Shown one piece after another: positions 52,851 to 61,712 of a stretch of 64,000 bases of DNA. Positions within the stretch are counted from its first letter, which is position 1. Each line of letters begins with the position of its first letter. Origin of the DNA: Alphaproteobacteria bacterium (GTDB taxonomy: Bacteria; Pseudomonadota; Alphaproteobacteria; UBA6615); NCBI GenBank assembly GCA_021774575.1, contig JAJFIX010000045.1:206561-270560 (forward strand), given 5' to 3'. The notes under the pieces are model-generated. The model was not told the origin of the DNA, did not search any database, and saw only the letters and a program-made list of their open reading frames with translations. A program made the translations under genes and the position numbers.

Positions 52851-53999
52851 ATGGAAGACAGGGAAAACCAGGCCCTGCTACCGGCCGGACTGCATGACGT
52901 GTTGGCGCCGGATGCGGCCCACGAGGCGGCGCTTGTCGGAACCCTCACCCAGGCTTTCGGTACCCACGGTTATGAGCGGGTCAGCCCGCCAATGCTGGAA
53001 TATGAGACAGCTTTGATTGGCGCCGGCGGTCCCGGCATGGATGATCATGTGTTCCGGGTGATCGACCCGACCAGCGGCCGCATGATGGCCATTCGCGCCG
53101 ACATGACGCCCCAAGTTGCCCGCATTGCCGCAACTAGGCTATCGCGCCAGCCCCGGCCGTTGCGGCTCTCCTATGGCGGCCAGGTGCTGACCGTGCGCGG
53201 TAGTCAGCTCCGGCCCGAGCGGCAATTTGCCCAGGCGGGCGCCGAGCTCATTGGCCCAGACAATATCGCGGCGGATATCGAGATTCTGATACTGGCCGTC
53301 GACGCGCTGTCGGAAATCGGAATTGAGGGTATCACCATCGACCTCAATTCCCCGGCTTTGGTCGGCAGTGTCATTTCCGCACTTGATGCCGAGAATGGCA
53401 AAATTTCCCAACTGCGCGCCGCGCTGGACCATAAGGACCAAGTTGGGGTTGCCGCTTTGGCGGGAGAAAGCGCTGGAATTCTTTCCTATCTGATCGCGGC
53501 CACTGGCCCGGTTGACGAGGCGCTGGCAAAACTTGGCCGAATTGCCCTGCCCGACGCGGCTAAAGCCGAAATCGAACGACTGCGTGCCGTTGCCGAGGGT
53601 GTTCGGGCACACCGTCCCGATCTTGCCCTCACCCTCGACCCGGTCGAATATCGAGGTTTCGAGTACCAGACCGGTGTTAGTTTCACGATTTTCCTCGCCG
53701 GGGTTCGAGGCGAGCTCGGCCGGGGTGGCCGCTATGTCACAGCCGCCGGGGAACATGCGACGGGGCTAACGATTTTCCTCGATACGATACGCCGCGCTAT
53801 AACACCATCGCCCGCCCAAGCAAAAACCGTCTATTTGCCACAAGGCAGCGACCCGCTTATCGGCGCAACATTGCGCAAAGAGGGCTGGACCACCATTGCC
53901 GAGCTGGCGCCCGACGAAGATCCGGCGACCGAGGCTAAGCGTCTCGGCTGCACTCATATTTTCGAGACCAGCGAGAAACAGCCGATTGAAATAGGTTAG
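52851..53999 (+). CDS. hisZ: ATP phosphoribosyltransferase regulatory subunit
   Basis: 382-residue protein related to histidyl-tRNA synthetase (class II fold) that regulates HisG, the first enzyme of histidine synthesis. It contains LPAGLHDVLAPDAAHEA, YERVSPPMLEYE, motif 2-like RADMTPQVARIAATRL and YGGQVLTVRGSQLRPERQFAQAGAELIG, but lacks an anticodon-binding domain, fitting HisZ. The ATG at 52851 follows AGGA six bases upstream. hisG is not in the window. It is followed 12 bases later by purA, a common order in alphaproteobacteria. Confidence 0.92.
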   Translation: MEDRENQALLPAGLHDVLAPDAAHEAALVGTLTQAFGTHGYERVSPPMLEYETALIGAGGPGMDDHVFRVIDPTSGRMMAIRADMTPQVARIAATRLSRQPRPLRLSYGGQVLTVRGSQLRPERQFAQAGAELIGPDNIAADIEILILAVDALSEIGIEGITIDLNSPALVGSVISALDAENGKISQLRAALDHKDQVGVAALAGESAGILSYLIAATGPVDEALAKLGRIALPDAAKAEIERLRAVAEGVRAHRPDLALTLDPVEYRGFEYQTGVSFTIFLAGVRGELGRGGRYVTAAGEHATGLTIFLDTIRRAITPSPAQAKTVYLPQGSDPLIGATLRKEGWTTIAELAPDEDPATEAKRLGCTHIFETSEKQPIEIG

Positions 54000-54011
54000 A
54001 GGACAAAACAA

Positions 54012-55304
54012 GTGAGCAATGTCACTGTCGTCGGCGCCCAGTGGGGCGACGAGGGAAAAGGAAAAATCGTTGATTGGTTGTCTGAGCGCGCCGACATTGT
54101 CGTGCGGTTTCAAGGTGGCCATAATGCCGGGCACACGCTGGTTATCGGCGAAACGGTTTATAAGCTTAGCCTGCTACCGTCGGGCGTCGTGCGGCCGGGC
54201 AAGCTGGGTGTCATTGGCAATGGGGTCGTTGTCGACCCCTGGGCGCTGCTGAATGAAATTGCGACTGTCGCCAAGCAGGGTTTGGTAATCACTCCGGACC
54301 GGCTGGCCATCGCCGAGAATGCGTCGTTGATCCTGCCCTTACACAGCCACCTCGACCAGGCGCTCGAACAAGCGCGCGGTGGCAAAAAAATAGGCACGAC
54401 CGGGCGGGGCATCGGCCCAGCCTATGAAGATAAATTTGCCCGCCGGGCGATCCGCCTCTGTGACCTTGCCCATCCCGCAACACTCAAAGACCGGATTGAT
54501 CAGCTGCTTTTTTACCACAACGCACTGCTCAAAGGTCTTGGGGCCGAACCGGTTGAAGCCGCCGATTTGCTGGCGGCGCTAAAAGACATTGCGCCAAGAA
54601 TACTCCCCTTCGCCCGCCCGGTCTGGCAACTCCTCGACCAGGCCCGCAGCCAATCCAAGAAAATACTTTTCGAGGGCGCCCAAGGCGCCATGCTCGACGT
54701 CGATCACGGCACCTATCCCTTTGTCACCTCATCCCACACGGTTGCCGGTCAAGCAGCCGCCGGTGCCGGCGTTGGTGTCGACGCTGTTGGCTATGTGCTG
54801 GGGATCACCAAGGCCTATACCACCCGTGTCGGGTCCGGCCCCTTCCCCACCGAACAGGAAAATGAGGTCGGCCAAGGCCTGGGCGAGCGAGGCCATGAAT
54901 TTGGCACCGTCACCGGGCGCAAGCGCCGCTGCGGCTGGTTCGATGCGGTGATGGTTCGCCAGGCGGCCAAAATCGGCGGGATCAACGGTATTGCCCTGAC
55001 CAAGCTCGACGTACTCGACGGCATGGAAGAGCTCAAGGTTTGCATCGGCTATCAACTGGATGGCAAGCGGATCGACCGTTTGCCCGCCGCCCCGGCCTCC
55101 CAGGAAAATGTAACGCCAATATACGAAACCATGGAGGGCTGGACCGACAGTACCCGCGGCGCCCGGTCTTGGGCCGACCTGCCGGCAACGGCGGTCAAAT
55201 ATGTCCGGCGGATCGAAGAGCTGATCGAAACCCCGGTGGCCCTGCTTTCCACCAGCCCCGAACGCCAAGACACGATCTTGGTCCGCGACCCGTTCGCCGG
55301 TTGA
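54012..55304 (+). CDS. purA: Adenylosuccinate synthetase
   Basis: 430-residue enzyme joining aspartate to IMP with GTP, on the route to AMP. It has the N-terminal [17 protein letters not shown]-loop-like motif, [23 protein letters not shown], and the [12 protein letters not shown]-like ([15 protein letters not shown]) segment near the C-terminus. GTG at 54012 behind GAGGACAAAA is the start, with the usual N-terminus ([12 protein letters not shown]). It ends the serC-serA-hisZ-purA run. Confidence 0.96.
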   Translation: MSNVTVVGAQWGDEGKGKIVDWLSERADIVVRFQGGHNAGHTLVIGETVYKLSLLPSGVVRPGKLGVIGNGVVVDPWALLNEIATVAKQGLVITPDRLAIAENASLILPLHSHLDQALEQARGGKKIGTTGRGIGPAYEDKFARRAIRLCDLAHPATLKDRIDQLLFYHNALLKGLGAEPVEAADLLAALKDIAPRILPFARPVWQLLDQARSQSKKILFEGAQGAMLDVDHGTYPFVTSSHTVAGQAAAGAGVGVDAVGYVLGITKAYTTRVGSGPFPTEQENEVGQGLGERGHEFGTVTGRKRRCGWFDAVMVRQAAKIGGINGIALTKLDVLDGMEELKVCIGYQLDGKRIDRLPAAPASQENVTPIYETMEGWTDSTRGARSWADLPATAVKYVRRIEELIETPVALLSTSPERQDTILVRDPFAG

Positions 55305-55350
55305 GCGACCAGTAAATTATACTGGCCTAGAAAACTAGCTAGCACACACG

Positions 55351-55379
55351 AAAAAGCGCGCCCGCGAAGTGCGGCGCGT
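55351..55379 (-). terminator. Rho-independent terminator downstream of rpsU
   Basis: On the minus strand a GC-rich stem (CGCGCC at 55378-55373 pairing with GGCGCG at 55362-55357, with a further short GC pair and a bulge) is followed by five T (55355-55351). It lies 47 bases past the rpsU stop. The same stem may also help end purA transcription from the other side, though without a T run there. Confidence 0.7.
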
Positions 55380-55425
55380 CTATTTCAATCCAAAATCCGG
55401 CCAAACCGGATAGCCAAGTGTGCGG

Positions 55426-55629
55426 CTAGGTTTCGCGCTCGCGGCGTTTGCGGGCGAGCTTGCGGGCCCGGCGGACGGCTTCGGCCTTTTCGCGGGCGCG
55501 TTTTTCGGATGGTTTTTCATAGCTGCGGCGCAGCTTCATTTCGCGGAAGACGCCTTCACGCTGCAGCTTCTTTTTCAAAGCCTTCAACGCTTGGTCGACA
55601 TTGTTGTCGCGAACGACTACTTGAACGAT
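55426..55629 (-). CDS. rpsU: 30S ribosomal protein S21 (apparent non-canonical ATC start)
   Basis: S21 of 67 residues: [20 protein letters not shown] then [25 protein letters not shown] and an Arg/Lys-rich tail, the alphaproteobacterial form. Family members start at M(V)QVxVRDN. Here the codons before VQV are ATC GTT, with no ATG/GTG/TTG in that place. A strong GAGGAG site (55644-55639) lies nine bases before ATC (55629-55627). The only ordinary start in frame is a TTG at 55650, which sits upstream of, and would translate through, the GAGGAG and add seven residues. The ATC start is preferred as the best-spaced one, but a sequence error or the TTG remain possible. Confidence 0.75.
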   Translation of the reverse strand: MVQVVVRDNNVDQALKALKKKLQREGVFREMKLRRSYEKPSEKRAREKAEAVRRARKLARKRRERET

Positions 55630-55710
55630 GGCTAGGGTCTCCTCTGCCAAAAATCCGCATACTTATTATTGGGTGCCGCCGATTGGCGAAAATTACACGG
55701 ACGCAGGTCA

Positions 55711-56625
55711 TTACCGCCGTATGGCCCGTGGGTCAAGGGCATCTTGCAACCCATCCCCAAGAAAATTAAAGGCGATGACCGTGACAAAAATCATTAAACC
55801 CGGATAAACGGCCAAAAATATGTTGGTCGAGAGCAGATCCTGGGCATTTGTTAGCATATTACCCCAGCTGGTCATCGGTGGTTGAATGCCCAACGCCAGA
55901 AAGCTCAGGACCGACTCGAGCAGGATAATCGCGCCGATACTCAAAGTCGTGGCGACAATCACCGGTGAAATAATGTTCGGCAGAATATGGCGCACCATGA
56001 TCGCACGGGGGCGTACCCCCAGAGCCGCCGCGGCCGTTACATAGTCGCGGGCGCGCACAGTCAGGGCCCCGGCCCGCACCAATCGGGCGACGGTCGTCCA
56101 GCCGAACAGCGCGATCACTAAAATCACCCTATACAGGCTGACCGCGTCCGACTGGGCGAGCCCCGCCGGAAGCGGCAATTTGGTCAGATCGACAGCGGCC
56201 AGGATGATCAGCAGCGGCAACAGCGGCAAGGCAATCACACTGTCGGTTAGACGCATGAGCATTGTATCGGTCCGCCCACCATAGTAACCGGCCAAAAGCC
56301 CAATAGAGGTACCAATGATCGAGCCGGCAAAAGCCGCTACCAAACCGACCAGCAAAGATACCCGCCCACCGGCCAGCAGGCGCAACAGCACGTCCCGGCC
56401 GATCTCGTCGGTGCCTAACCAGTGCTGCACACTGGGGGCGGCAAAATTATTGAATATATCAACCCGCGCCTGATCGAGACCAAAGGCCAGCTCAATGAGT
56501 GGCGCCGCCAGCACAAGACTGGCCAGGCAAATGAGAAAAAGGGCGCTGATCGCCGCCAAACGATGGCCGAGAAAACGCTGCCAAACGAGGCGAGCCGGAT
56601 GATAGTGCCCGATTATCGCGCGCAT
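55711..56625 (-). CDS. Dipeptide/oligopeptide-type ABC transporter permease (DppC-like)
   Basis: 304-residue permease. The core starts with HWLGTDEIGRDVLLRLLAGGRVSL, the OppC/DppC motif, and has the EAA-loop ARDYVTAAAALGVRPRAIMVRHILPN that contacts the ATPase. Six hydrophobic segments. It abuts (one-base overlap) the DppB-like permease. No ATPase genes follow before rpsU, so ATP must come from a subunit encoded elsewhere. Confidence 0.9.
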   Translation of the reverse strand: MRAIIGHYHPARLVWQRFLGHRLAAISALFLICLASLVLAAPLIELAFGLDQARVDIFNNFAAPSVQHWLGTDEIGRDVLLRLLAGGRVSLLVGLVAAFAGSIIGTSIGLLAGYYGGRTDTMLMRLTDSVIALPLLPLLIILAAVDLTKLPLPAGLAQSDAVSLYRVILVIALFGWTTVARLVRAGALTVRARDYVTAAAALGVRPRAIMVRHILPNIISPVIVATTLSIGAIILLESVLSFLALGIQPPMTSWGNMLTNAQDLLSTNIFLAVYPGLMIFVTVIAFNFLGDGLQDALDPRAIRR

Positions 56626-57593
56626 TATATGGCGCCGACATCGCGATAGCTGATCCGGGGGTCGAGCACCACGTAAAACAGATCGGCGAGAAAGTTGCCT
56701 ATCAAAACGACGATTGTCGCCAGCATCAACGCAACCATCGCCAGGTTAAAATCATTATTCATGATCGCGTCGTAGATCGTGCGCCCCATCCCTTGATAGG
56801 CGAATACCTGCTCGGTAATGAGGGCTCCGGAAAAAAGAGCGCCGAAATCGAGGGCGATGACCGTGACCAAAGGCAGCATCGCGTTGCGTAGGCCATGGCC
56901 CCAAATCGCCCGGGTCGGCGACACGCCCTTGGCATAGGCCGTGCGCATGAAATCAAGGCGCAGAGTCTCGATCATCGAGGCCCGCATATAGCGGGTATGC
57001 CCGGCAAGGCTTGCCAAGGTGAGCGCTGTCACTGGCAGCACCAAATGATGCAGCCGATCAAAAAACCCACCGCCAGCGATCGAGGCCACGCCACTGGCGG
57101 GCACTAAGTCAAACCCCACAGCAAAAACCAAGATTAACAGGATGGCAAACCAAAAGGGAGGAATTGAAATGCCGGCAAAGCAAAACATATTGACCGCGTG
57201 ATCCCTGCGGCTATGGGGATGCATCGCCGCCCAGACGCCCAACGGTATCGACAGCAAAATAGCCAAGCCGATGCTCACCCCCAGTAAAATGAGCGTATTT
57301 CCCAAGCGCGGTGCCAAGATTTCAAAGACCGGCTTATGGTAATTGCGTGAATAGCCGAAATCGCCACTGACGGCGGCTCGCAGCCAATTGGCATAGCGCT
57401 CCCATACCGGAAGATCGAGCCCTTGGAGGGCCTTTAGCCGCGCCCCGTCGGCTGGGGTGAGCTGCGGGTTTGCCTGGATCATCAAATCGATCGGATCGCC
57501 GGGCATCAGCCCCATCAGACCATAAATAACAAACGACATAACGGCCAAAACGGCCAAAATTCCGGCCAGCCGTCCGATCAGATAGCGGGCCAT
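56625..57593 (-). CDS. Dipeptide/oligopeptide-type ABC transporter permease (DppB-like)
   Basis: 322-residue permease starting MARYLIGRLAGILAVLAVMSFVIYGLMGLMPGDPID, the OppB/DppB N-terminus (a helix followed by xPGDPI). The EAA-loop region is FMRTAYAKGVSPTRAIWGHGLRNAMLP, and the last periplasmic segment includes EQVFAYQGMGRTIYDAI. It overlaps the DppC-like start by one base and begins ten bases after the binding protein, so SBP-B-C form one operon. Confidence 0.92.
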   Translation of the reverse strand: MARYLIGRLAGILAVLAVMSFVIYGLMGLMPGDPIDLMIQANPQLTPADGARLKALQGLDLPVWERYANWLRAAVSGDFGYSRNYHKPVFEILAPRLGNTLILLGVSIGLAILLSIPLGVWAAMHPHSRRDHAVNMFCFAGISIPPFWFAILLILVFAVGFDLVPASGVASIAGGGFFDRLHHLVLPVTALTLASLAGHTRYMRASMIETLRLDFMRTAYAKGVSPTRAIWGHGLRNAMLPLVTVIALDFGALFSGALITEQVFAYQGMGRTIYDAIMNNDFNLAMVALMLATIVVLIGNFLADLFYVVLDPRISYRDVGAI

Positions 57594-57603
57594 GCCGCCA
57601 TCC

Positions 57604-59280
57604 CTATTCGCCCGCCTCGGCGGTCCAGGTCTCGATCCACAGGGTGCTCGGATCCTGATGACCGGTCGGCACGACGCCTTTCAACCAATGGGGCAGGATG
57701 AACGCATTGGCTCTGAAATAGAGGGGTAGGACCGGCAACTCGGTTGCATAAAGGGTCTGCAGGCGGTTCCACAGTTCGGTCTGTACATCCTCGCCGCATT
57801 CGACCTGCAACCGGTCAATAACATCATCCATTTCGGCGTTGATATAGCCGGTGAAATTTTGCCCCGAATAATTATTTTCCTCGGTCGGGATCATCGTCGA
57901 ATGGAGGGTCCCCAGCGGGATGCTTTCCGGACTCGATACCCAGGCAAACATCGCCAGTTGGGGAAACCGGCGCTCGCGGGTGGTTTGACCGAAAAAGACC
58001 CGAGCCGGCTCGTTGCGGATGCGCAAATCAACCCCGACCTCGCCCCACATGCTCTGCAGGACCTGTTCGACGGTCTCGCGCACCCGATTGCCGGCGGTCG
58101 TCATGATTTCAACGACCAGCGGGTCGCCCGCCTCGTTATGGCGAACACCGTCGGTTATTTCGGTCCAACCCGCCTCATCGAGCAAAACTGCGGCCCGGGC
58201 CGGATCAAAATCATATTTCGCCACGTCGTCGAAATGAACGGCGTCGAGAGGATTGACCGAAGTATGAGCCACGGGCTGGCGTCCTTGAAAAAGCTGCTGA
58301 CTAATCCCCTCGCGATCGATCGCATACATCAGCGCCTGGCGCACCCGCAGATCGGCCAGGATCGGATTATCGAGGCGCACATCGATATGCTCGTAAATCA
58401 GTCCCGGCTTGAAAACCACGTTGAAATCGTCGCCGTGATTGGCCTCAAAGGCCAAGCCCTGATCGAGGCTGACCCCGTCTTCACCGGCGATATAGTCGAT
58501 ATCCCCGGAAAGAATATTGGCCTCAAGCGCCGCTGTATTCTCGACGATCCGAAACACCACTCGGTCGAAAGCAGGCGCTTCGCCCCACCAATGAGGATTG
58601 CGCTCCAGGGTGATGGAGGCACCAAATTCAACTGCACTAATCACATAGGGGCCGAAATAAAGACCGGGATTTGTCGTATCGGTTTCAAACGCCGTGCGAT
58701 TTTTATATTCCCGCGGCTCGGTAAAATTTGCCTCGTCGATATGGGCGGGAATGAGCCCGAAGTCATTGATCCCCTGATAATCGCAATTGCGCTTGTTATT
58801 ATAAAAAGTAAACCGCCGGTCATCGTGAACGACCAGCGCCTCCATTTGATTGTAGAACTCGATGCCGACGACACCAGATTCGGCCGTGCGTCCGACTTCC
58901 CAGGTAAACTGCACGTCTTTCGTCGTGATCGGCGTCCCGTCACCCCAAACAGCGTCGGCGCGGATCTCGTAATCCAACTCCCAACCCTCGGCACCGTCCG
59001 GCGAAATCCAGGGTCGCGCCGTGCCCTCGTCGATGCTTGGCAAGGCTGTGCACAGCATGCAGACAAGTTCCCAATCAGCGGCAAACGCCGTAAACGGCCG
59101 GCGGGTCGCCCCCAGCACTAATGATTGCGCGACATGGGAAAAGAGGTTTGGGTGGAATCCTTCGGGGAATTGGCCGATGCCGATTATCAGCTCATTATGC
59201 TCGGGCTCTTTGTCACCGCAGGCACTCAGCGCAAAACCGAGCGCCACCAACATTGCCAATCCCGTTCTTGCGCGCATCAT
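57604..59280 (-). CDS. ABC transporter substrate-binding lipoprotein (family 5)
   Basis: About 558-residue peptide/nickel-type binding protein. It has a lipoprotein signal: hydrophobic LAMLVALGFALSACG with Cys after LSA, so it is probably acylated and membrane-tethered. The mature part shows the family-5 pattern: ADWELVCMLCTALPS, DAVWGDGTPITTKDVQFTWE, VRQALMYAIDREGISQQLFQGRQPVAHTSVNP, and the lobe-2 segment YDFDPARAAVLLDEAGW. GGAGG lies just upstream; ATG 59280 or 59277 are both possible. It is the first gene of the operon and likely imports peptides or similar. Confidence 0.9.
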   Translation of the reverse strand: MMRARTGLAMLVALGFALSACGDKEPEHNELIIGIGQFPEGFHPNLFSHVAQSLVLGATRRPFTAFAADWELVCMLCTALPSIDEGTARPWISPDGAEGWELDYEIRADAVWGDGTPITTKDVQFTWEVGRTAESGVVGIEFYNQMEALVVHDDRRFTFYNNKRNCDYQGINDFGLIPAHIDEANFTEPREYKNRTAFETDTTNPGLYFGPYVISAVEFGASITLERNPHWWGEAPAFDRVVFRIVENTAALEANILSGDIDYIAGEDGVSLDQGLAFEANHGDDFNVVFKPGLIYEHIDVRLDNPILADLRVRQALMYAIDREGISQQLFQGRQPVAHTSVNPLDAVHFDDVAKYDFDPARAAVLLDEAGWTEITDGVRHNEAGDPLVVEIMTTAGNRVRETVEQVLQSMWGEVGVDLRIRNEPARVFFGQTTRERRFPQLAMFAWVSSPESIPLGTLHSTMIPTEENNYSGQNFTGYINAEMDDVIDRLQVECGEDVQTELWNRLQTLYATELPVLPLYFRANAFILPHWLKGVVPTGHQDPSTLWIETWTAEAGE

Positions 59281-59375
59281 GTGACCTCCGCGAGCCAAAG
59301 TGAGTATTGGGCAATAGTATAGGCCCGGCCCGAAGCGCGACAATTGGCAAATTGGCCAGCAATCTGACTGTTGAT

Positions 59376-60041
59376 TTAAAGCGGCTGCCAATCCAGCGGG
59401 GCGGTCAAATATGCCTCCACTGACGTCAATTCCGCTGACGAGAAACTCTGGCGTTCCCTGGCGACAGCGAGCACATCCCACCAGGTCGCAAGGGCGCTTA
59501 AACGAACCCCGAGAGCGGCAAGACCCTGCGTACTCTGAGCAAATATACCATAGTGAAAAACGACGAAAGTCGCGTCTACCTTGCCCTCGGCGGCGCGGAT
59601 CGCGTCGATAAAGATTGCCTTGCTGCCGCCGTCAGTGGCCAAATCCTCGACCAAAAGCACCCGGCAACCCGGCGCCATGTCCCCTTCGATTTGGGCCATC
59701 CGGCCAAACCCTTTGGGCTTTTTACGCACATAAAGCATGGGCAAATTGACCGCGTCGGCAATCCAGGCGGCAAATGGAATGCCCGCTGTCTCGCCACCGG
59801 CAATTGCATCATAGGGCAACTCATCCGAAGCGGCGCCGAGATCGCTCGCCAGCCGCTCCACCGACATCTTGGTAATTTCTCGACGTTCATCGGGAAACGA
59901 AATGAGTTTGCGGCAATCAATATAGCTGGGGCTCATCCGACCCGAGCTGTGGGTAAACGGGTCGGCCGGGCGAAAGGAGACGGCCTCGATATCGAGCAAT
60001 ATTTCCGCTGTGCGGCGGGCGATCGGATCAGTTTCGCGCAT
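59376..60041 (-). CDS. pyrE: Orotate phosphoribosyltransferase
   Basis: 221-residue enzyme that joins orotate to PRPP to make OMP in pyrimidine synthesis. It has the PRPP-binding motif VLLVEDLATDGGSKAIFI (the usual [IV][IV]xxDDxxTxG with ED in place of DD), and the orotate loop MLYVRKKPKGFGRMAQIEGD. The length is typical of OMPRT of the alpha type (about 210-230). It lies 95 bases upstream (in gene order) of the binding-protein gene and is divergent from ribokinase. Confidence 0.92.
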   Translation of the reverse strand: MRETDPIARRTAEILLDIEAVSFRPADPFTHSSGRMSPSYIDCRKLISFPDERREITKMSVERLASDLGAASDELPYDAIAGGETAGIPFAAWIADAVNLPMLYVRKKPKGFGRMAQIEGDMAPGCRVLLVEDLATDGGSKAIFIDAIRAAEGKVDATFVVFHYGIFAQSTQGLAALGVRLSALATWWDVLAVARERQSFSSAELTSVEAYLTAPLDWQPL

Positions 60042-60148
60042 GCGCTTGAACTTTCATTCTTAGGCTGAGTTGACCCTTGTCTTAAAATCGCCGCCGGAGT
60101 CGAATCAAAACACTCCAAATCAGTGCGGCCGAGTTCTATTATCGGGTC

Positions 60149-61075
60149 ATGATTATTGTATTCGGATCTCTCAATGTCGACATGTTCATGGAAGTCGACC
60201 ACTTGCCGCGCCCCGGCGAGACGGTATTGACGCCGTCGTATGAACTCGCCCCGGGTGGCAAAGGGGCAAATCAGGCCGTAGCGGCGGCGCGAGCCGGTGG
60301 CACCAGTGTGGCGATGGTCGGTTGTGTCGGCGACGATGACTGGGCCGAACGGGCGACGGCACTGATGGGGCCGGTGGGTATTGACCTAACTCATATTGCT
60401 CGACGCGATTTACCCACCGCCTGTGCCGCCATTTGGGTCGACAAGAGGGGCGAGAACGTCATAACCGTGGCCAGCGGTGCCAACGGCCAAATCAGCGCCG
60501 GGCAATTGCCCGATGCCTTGCTCGGCCCTAAAACCATGCTGCTTTTGCAAATGGAAGTTCCGGCCGAGGAAAATTGGGCGCTCCTCGCCCGCGCCCATGA
60601 GCACGGCACAAAAACCATGCTCAACGCGGCCCCGGCCGGAGAGGTACCGACGGCCTGCCTCGAACAGCTCGACATTCTCGTGGTCAATGAAATCGAGACC
60701 GACATGATCGCGACGCAGCAGAGTCTTCACGGCGGCGACCCGATGACCGTCGCTCGAACCCTGGCCCAGCGCTTCGATCTAACCGTCGTCGTAACCCTCG
60801 GCTCAAAGGGCGCACTGGCCGCCACCCCCAACGAAGTCTGGACCGTCGAGGCATTGCCCATTGATCCCGTCGACACCACCGGCGCCGGTGATGCCTTTGC
60901 CGGAACAATGGCCGCGGCTTTGGACCAAGGGCTTGGCCTGGCTGACGCCCTGCGACGCGGCGCAGTTGGCGCCGGGCTGGCCTGTCTGTCATTGGGCTGT
61001 CAACCGGCCTACGCTAATAGCAAAAAAATTGACCACCATATGGACGATATCGCCCCAGCCCAGCGACTCGGCTAA
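60149..61075 (+). CDS. rbsK: Ribokinase (PfkB family)
   Basis: 308-residue sugar kinase of the PfkB family. The N-terminal GSLNVDMFMEVDHLPRPGET, LAPGGKGANQAVAAARAGG, and GCVGDDDWAE match ribokinase; the C-terminal signature PIDPVDTTGAGDAFAGTMAAAL holds the catalytic Asp and anion hole. It phosphorylates ribose (or a related sugar) with ATP. There is no ribose transporter nearby. Start ATG 60149 is divergent from pyrE; the ribosome site is weak. Confidence 0.85.
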   Translation: MIIVFGSLNVDMFMEVDHLPRPGETVLTPSYELAPGGKGANQAVAAARAGGTSVAMVGCVGDDDWAERATALMGPVGIDLTHIARRDLPTACAAIWVDKRGENVITVASGANGQISAGQLPDALLGPKTMLLLQMEVPAEENWALLARAHEHGTKTMLNAAPAGEVPTACLEQLDILVVNEIETDMIATQQSLHGGDPMTVARTLAQRFDLTVVVTLGSKGALAATPNEVWTVEALPIDPVDTTGAGDAFAGTMAAALDQGLGLADALRRGAVGAGLACLSLGCQPAYANSKKIDHHMDDIAPAQRLG

Positions 61076-61153
61076 GATCCCAAGACTTGCCAAACTCGGG
61101 TAACCGGGGCTAATTTACCCGTAAAGAGTGAAGGATCCGGGGGGAGGGTTCTG

Positions 61154-61669
61154 GTGATCCATTTTGTTATCAGTTTCGGCTATGTGGCCGCTGCGGCGGC
61201 AGGCGCTATTTTTTTGCCACACATGGTCGGGTGGCTGCGGCCCGATATCGCGATTATCGGTGGCATTACGGCTGCGCTGACGGCCGCCAATATACATTTT
61301 TATATTTCTCAATCCGAGCGTATCCGCCGTCTGCATACGGCAAACGAATGGATGAGTAGGCGGGCCAGCCTATTAGAGGCCGAAGTAAATAGTCTTGCCA
61401 AATCCGTTGTCGCATCGACCACCGCCCGAAGGGAAGATGCCGCCGAAAACGAGCGTCGCGTCACCCAAACCGTCGCGGACATTCAAGGCCTGCACGATTT
61501 GCTTGTGCATTTTATCGAGGACCGGTCAGCAAAGCCTGCGGTCGACACACGCGCGCGAGGTGCGAAGGCGGAATTGCAAGAATTGCCACCCAGGCGCTCA
61601 ACCACCGCACATCGAACGTCAAAATATAGTGAGCCCGAGGAATTTTCGCTGACTGAGCGAAAACATTAG
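61154..61669 (+). CDS. Membrane protein with coiled-coil segment (TipF N-terminus-like)
   Basis: 171-residue protein. Two N-terminal hydrophobic segments (FVISFGYVAAAAAGAIFL and IAIIGGITAALTAANIHFYI) are followed by a long helical, charged stretch (HTANEWMSRRASLLEAEVNSLAKSV, up to about residue 115) with a coiled-coil-like spacing, then a low-complexity basic/proline tail. The layout resembles the membrane and coiled-coil part of Caulobacter TipF, which continues into an EAL domain; none is present here, as the next frame belongs to a HAD hydrolase. GTG 61154 follows GGAGGG. Assignment is weak. Confidence 0.5.
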   Translation: MIHFVISFGYVAAAAAGAIFLPHMVGWLRPDIAIIGGITAALTAANIHFYISQSERIRRLHTANEWMSRRASLLEAEVNSLAKSVVASTTARREDAAENERRVTQTVADIQGLHDLLVHFIEDRSAKPAVDTRARGAKAELQELPPRRSTTAHRTSKYSEPEEFSLTERKH

Positions 61670-61712
61670 ATCGCTACAAAAAACAACTGAAAGCCCAAGA
61701 CCAATTACCAAA

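Noticed and set aside
61097-61121. CGGGTAA / TTACCCG dyad after ribokinase as a terminator
   Set aside because: 7-bp arms with an 11-base loop and no T run; position is compatible, but evidence is too weak for a feature.
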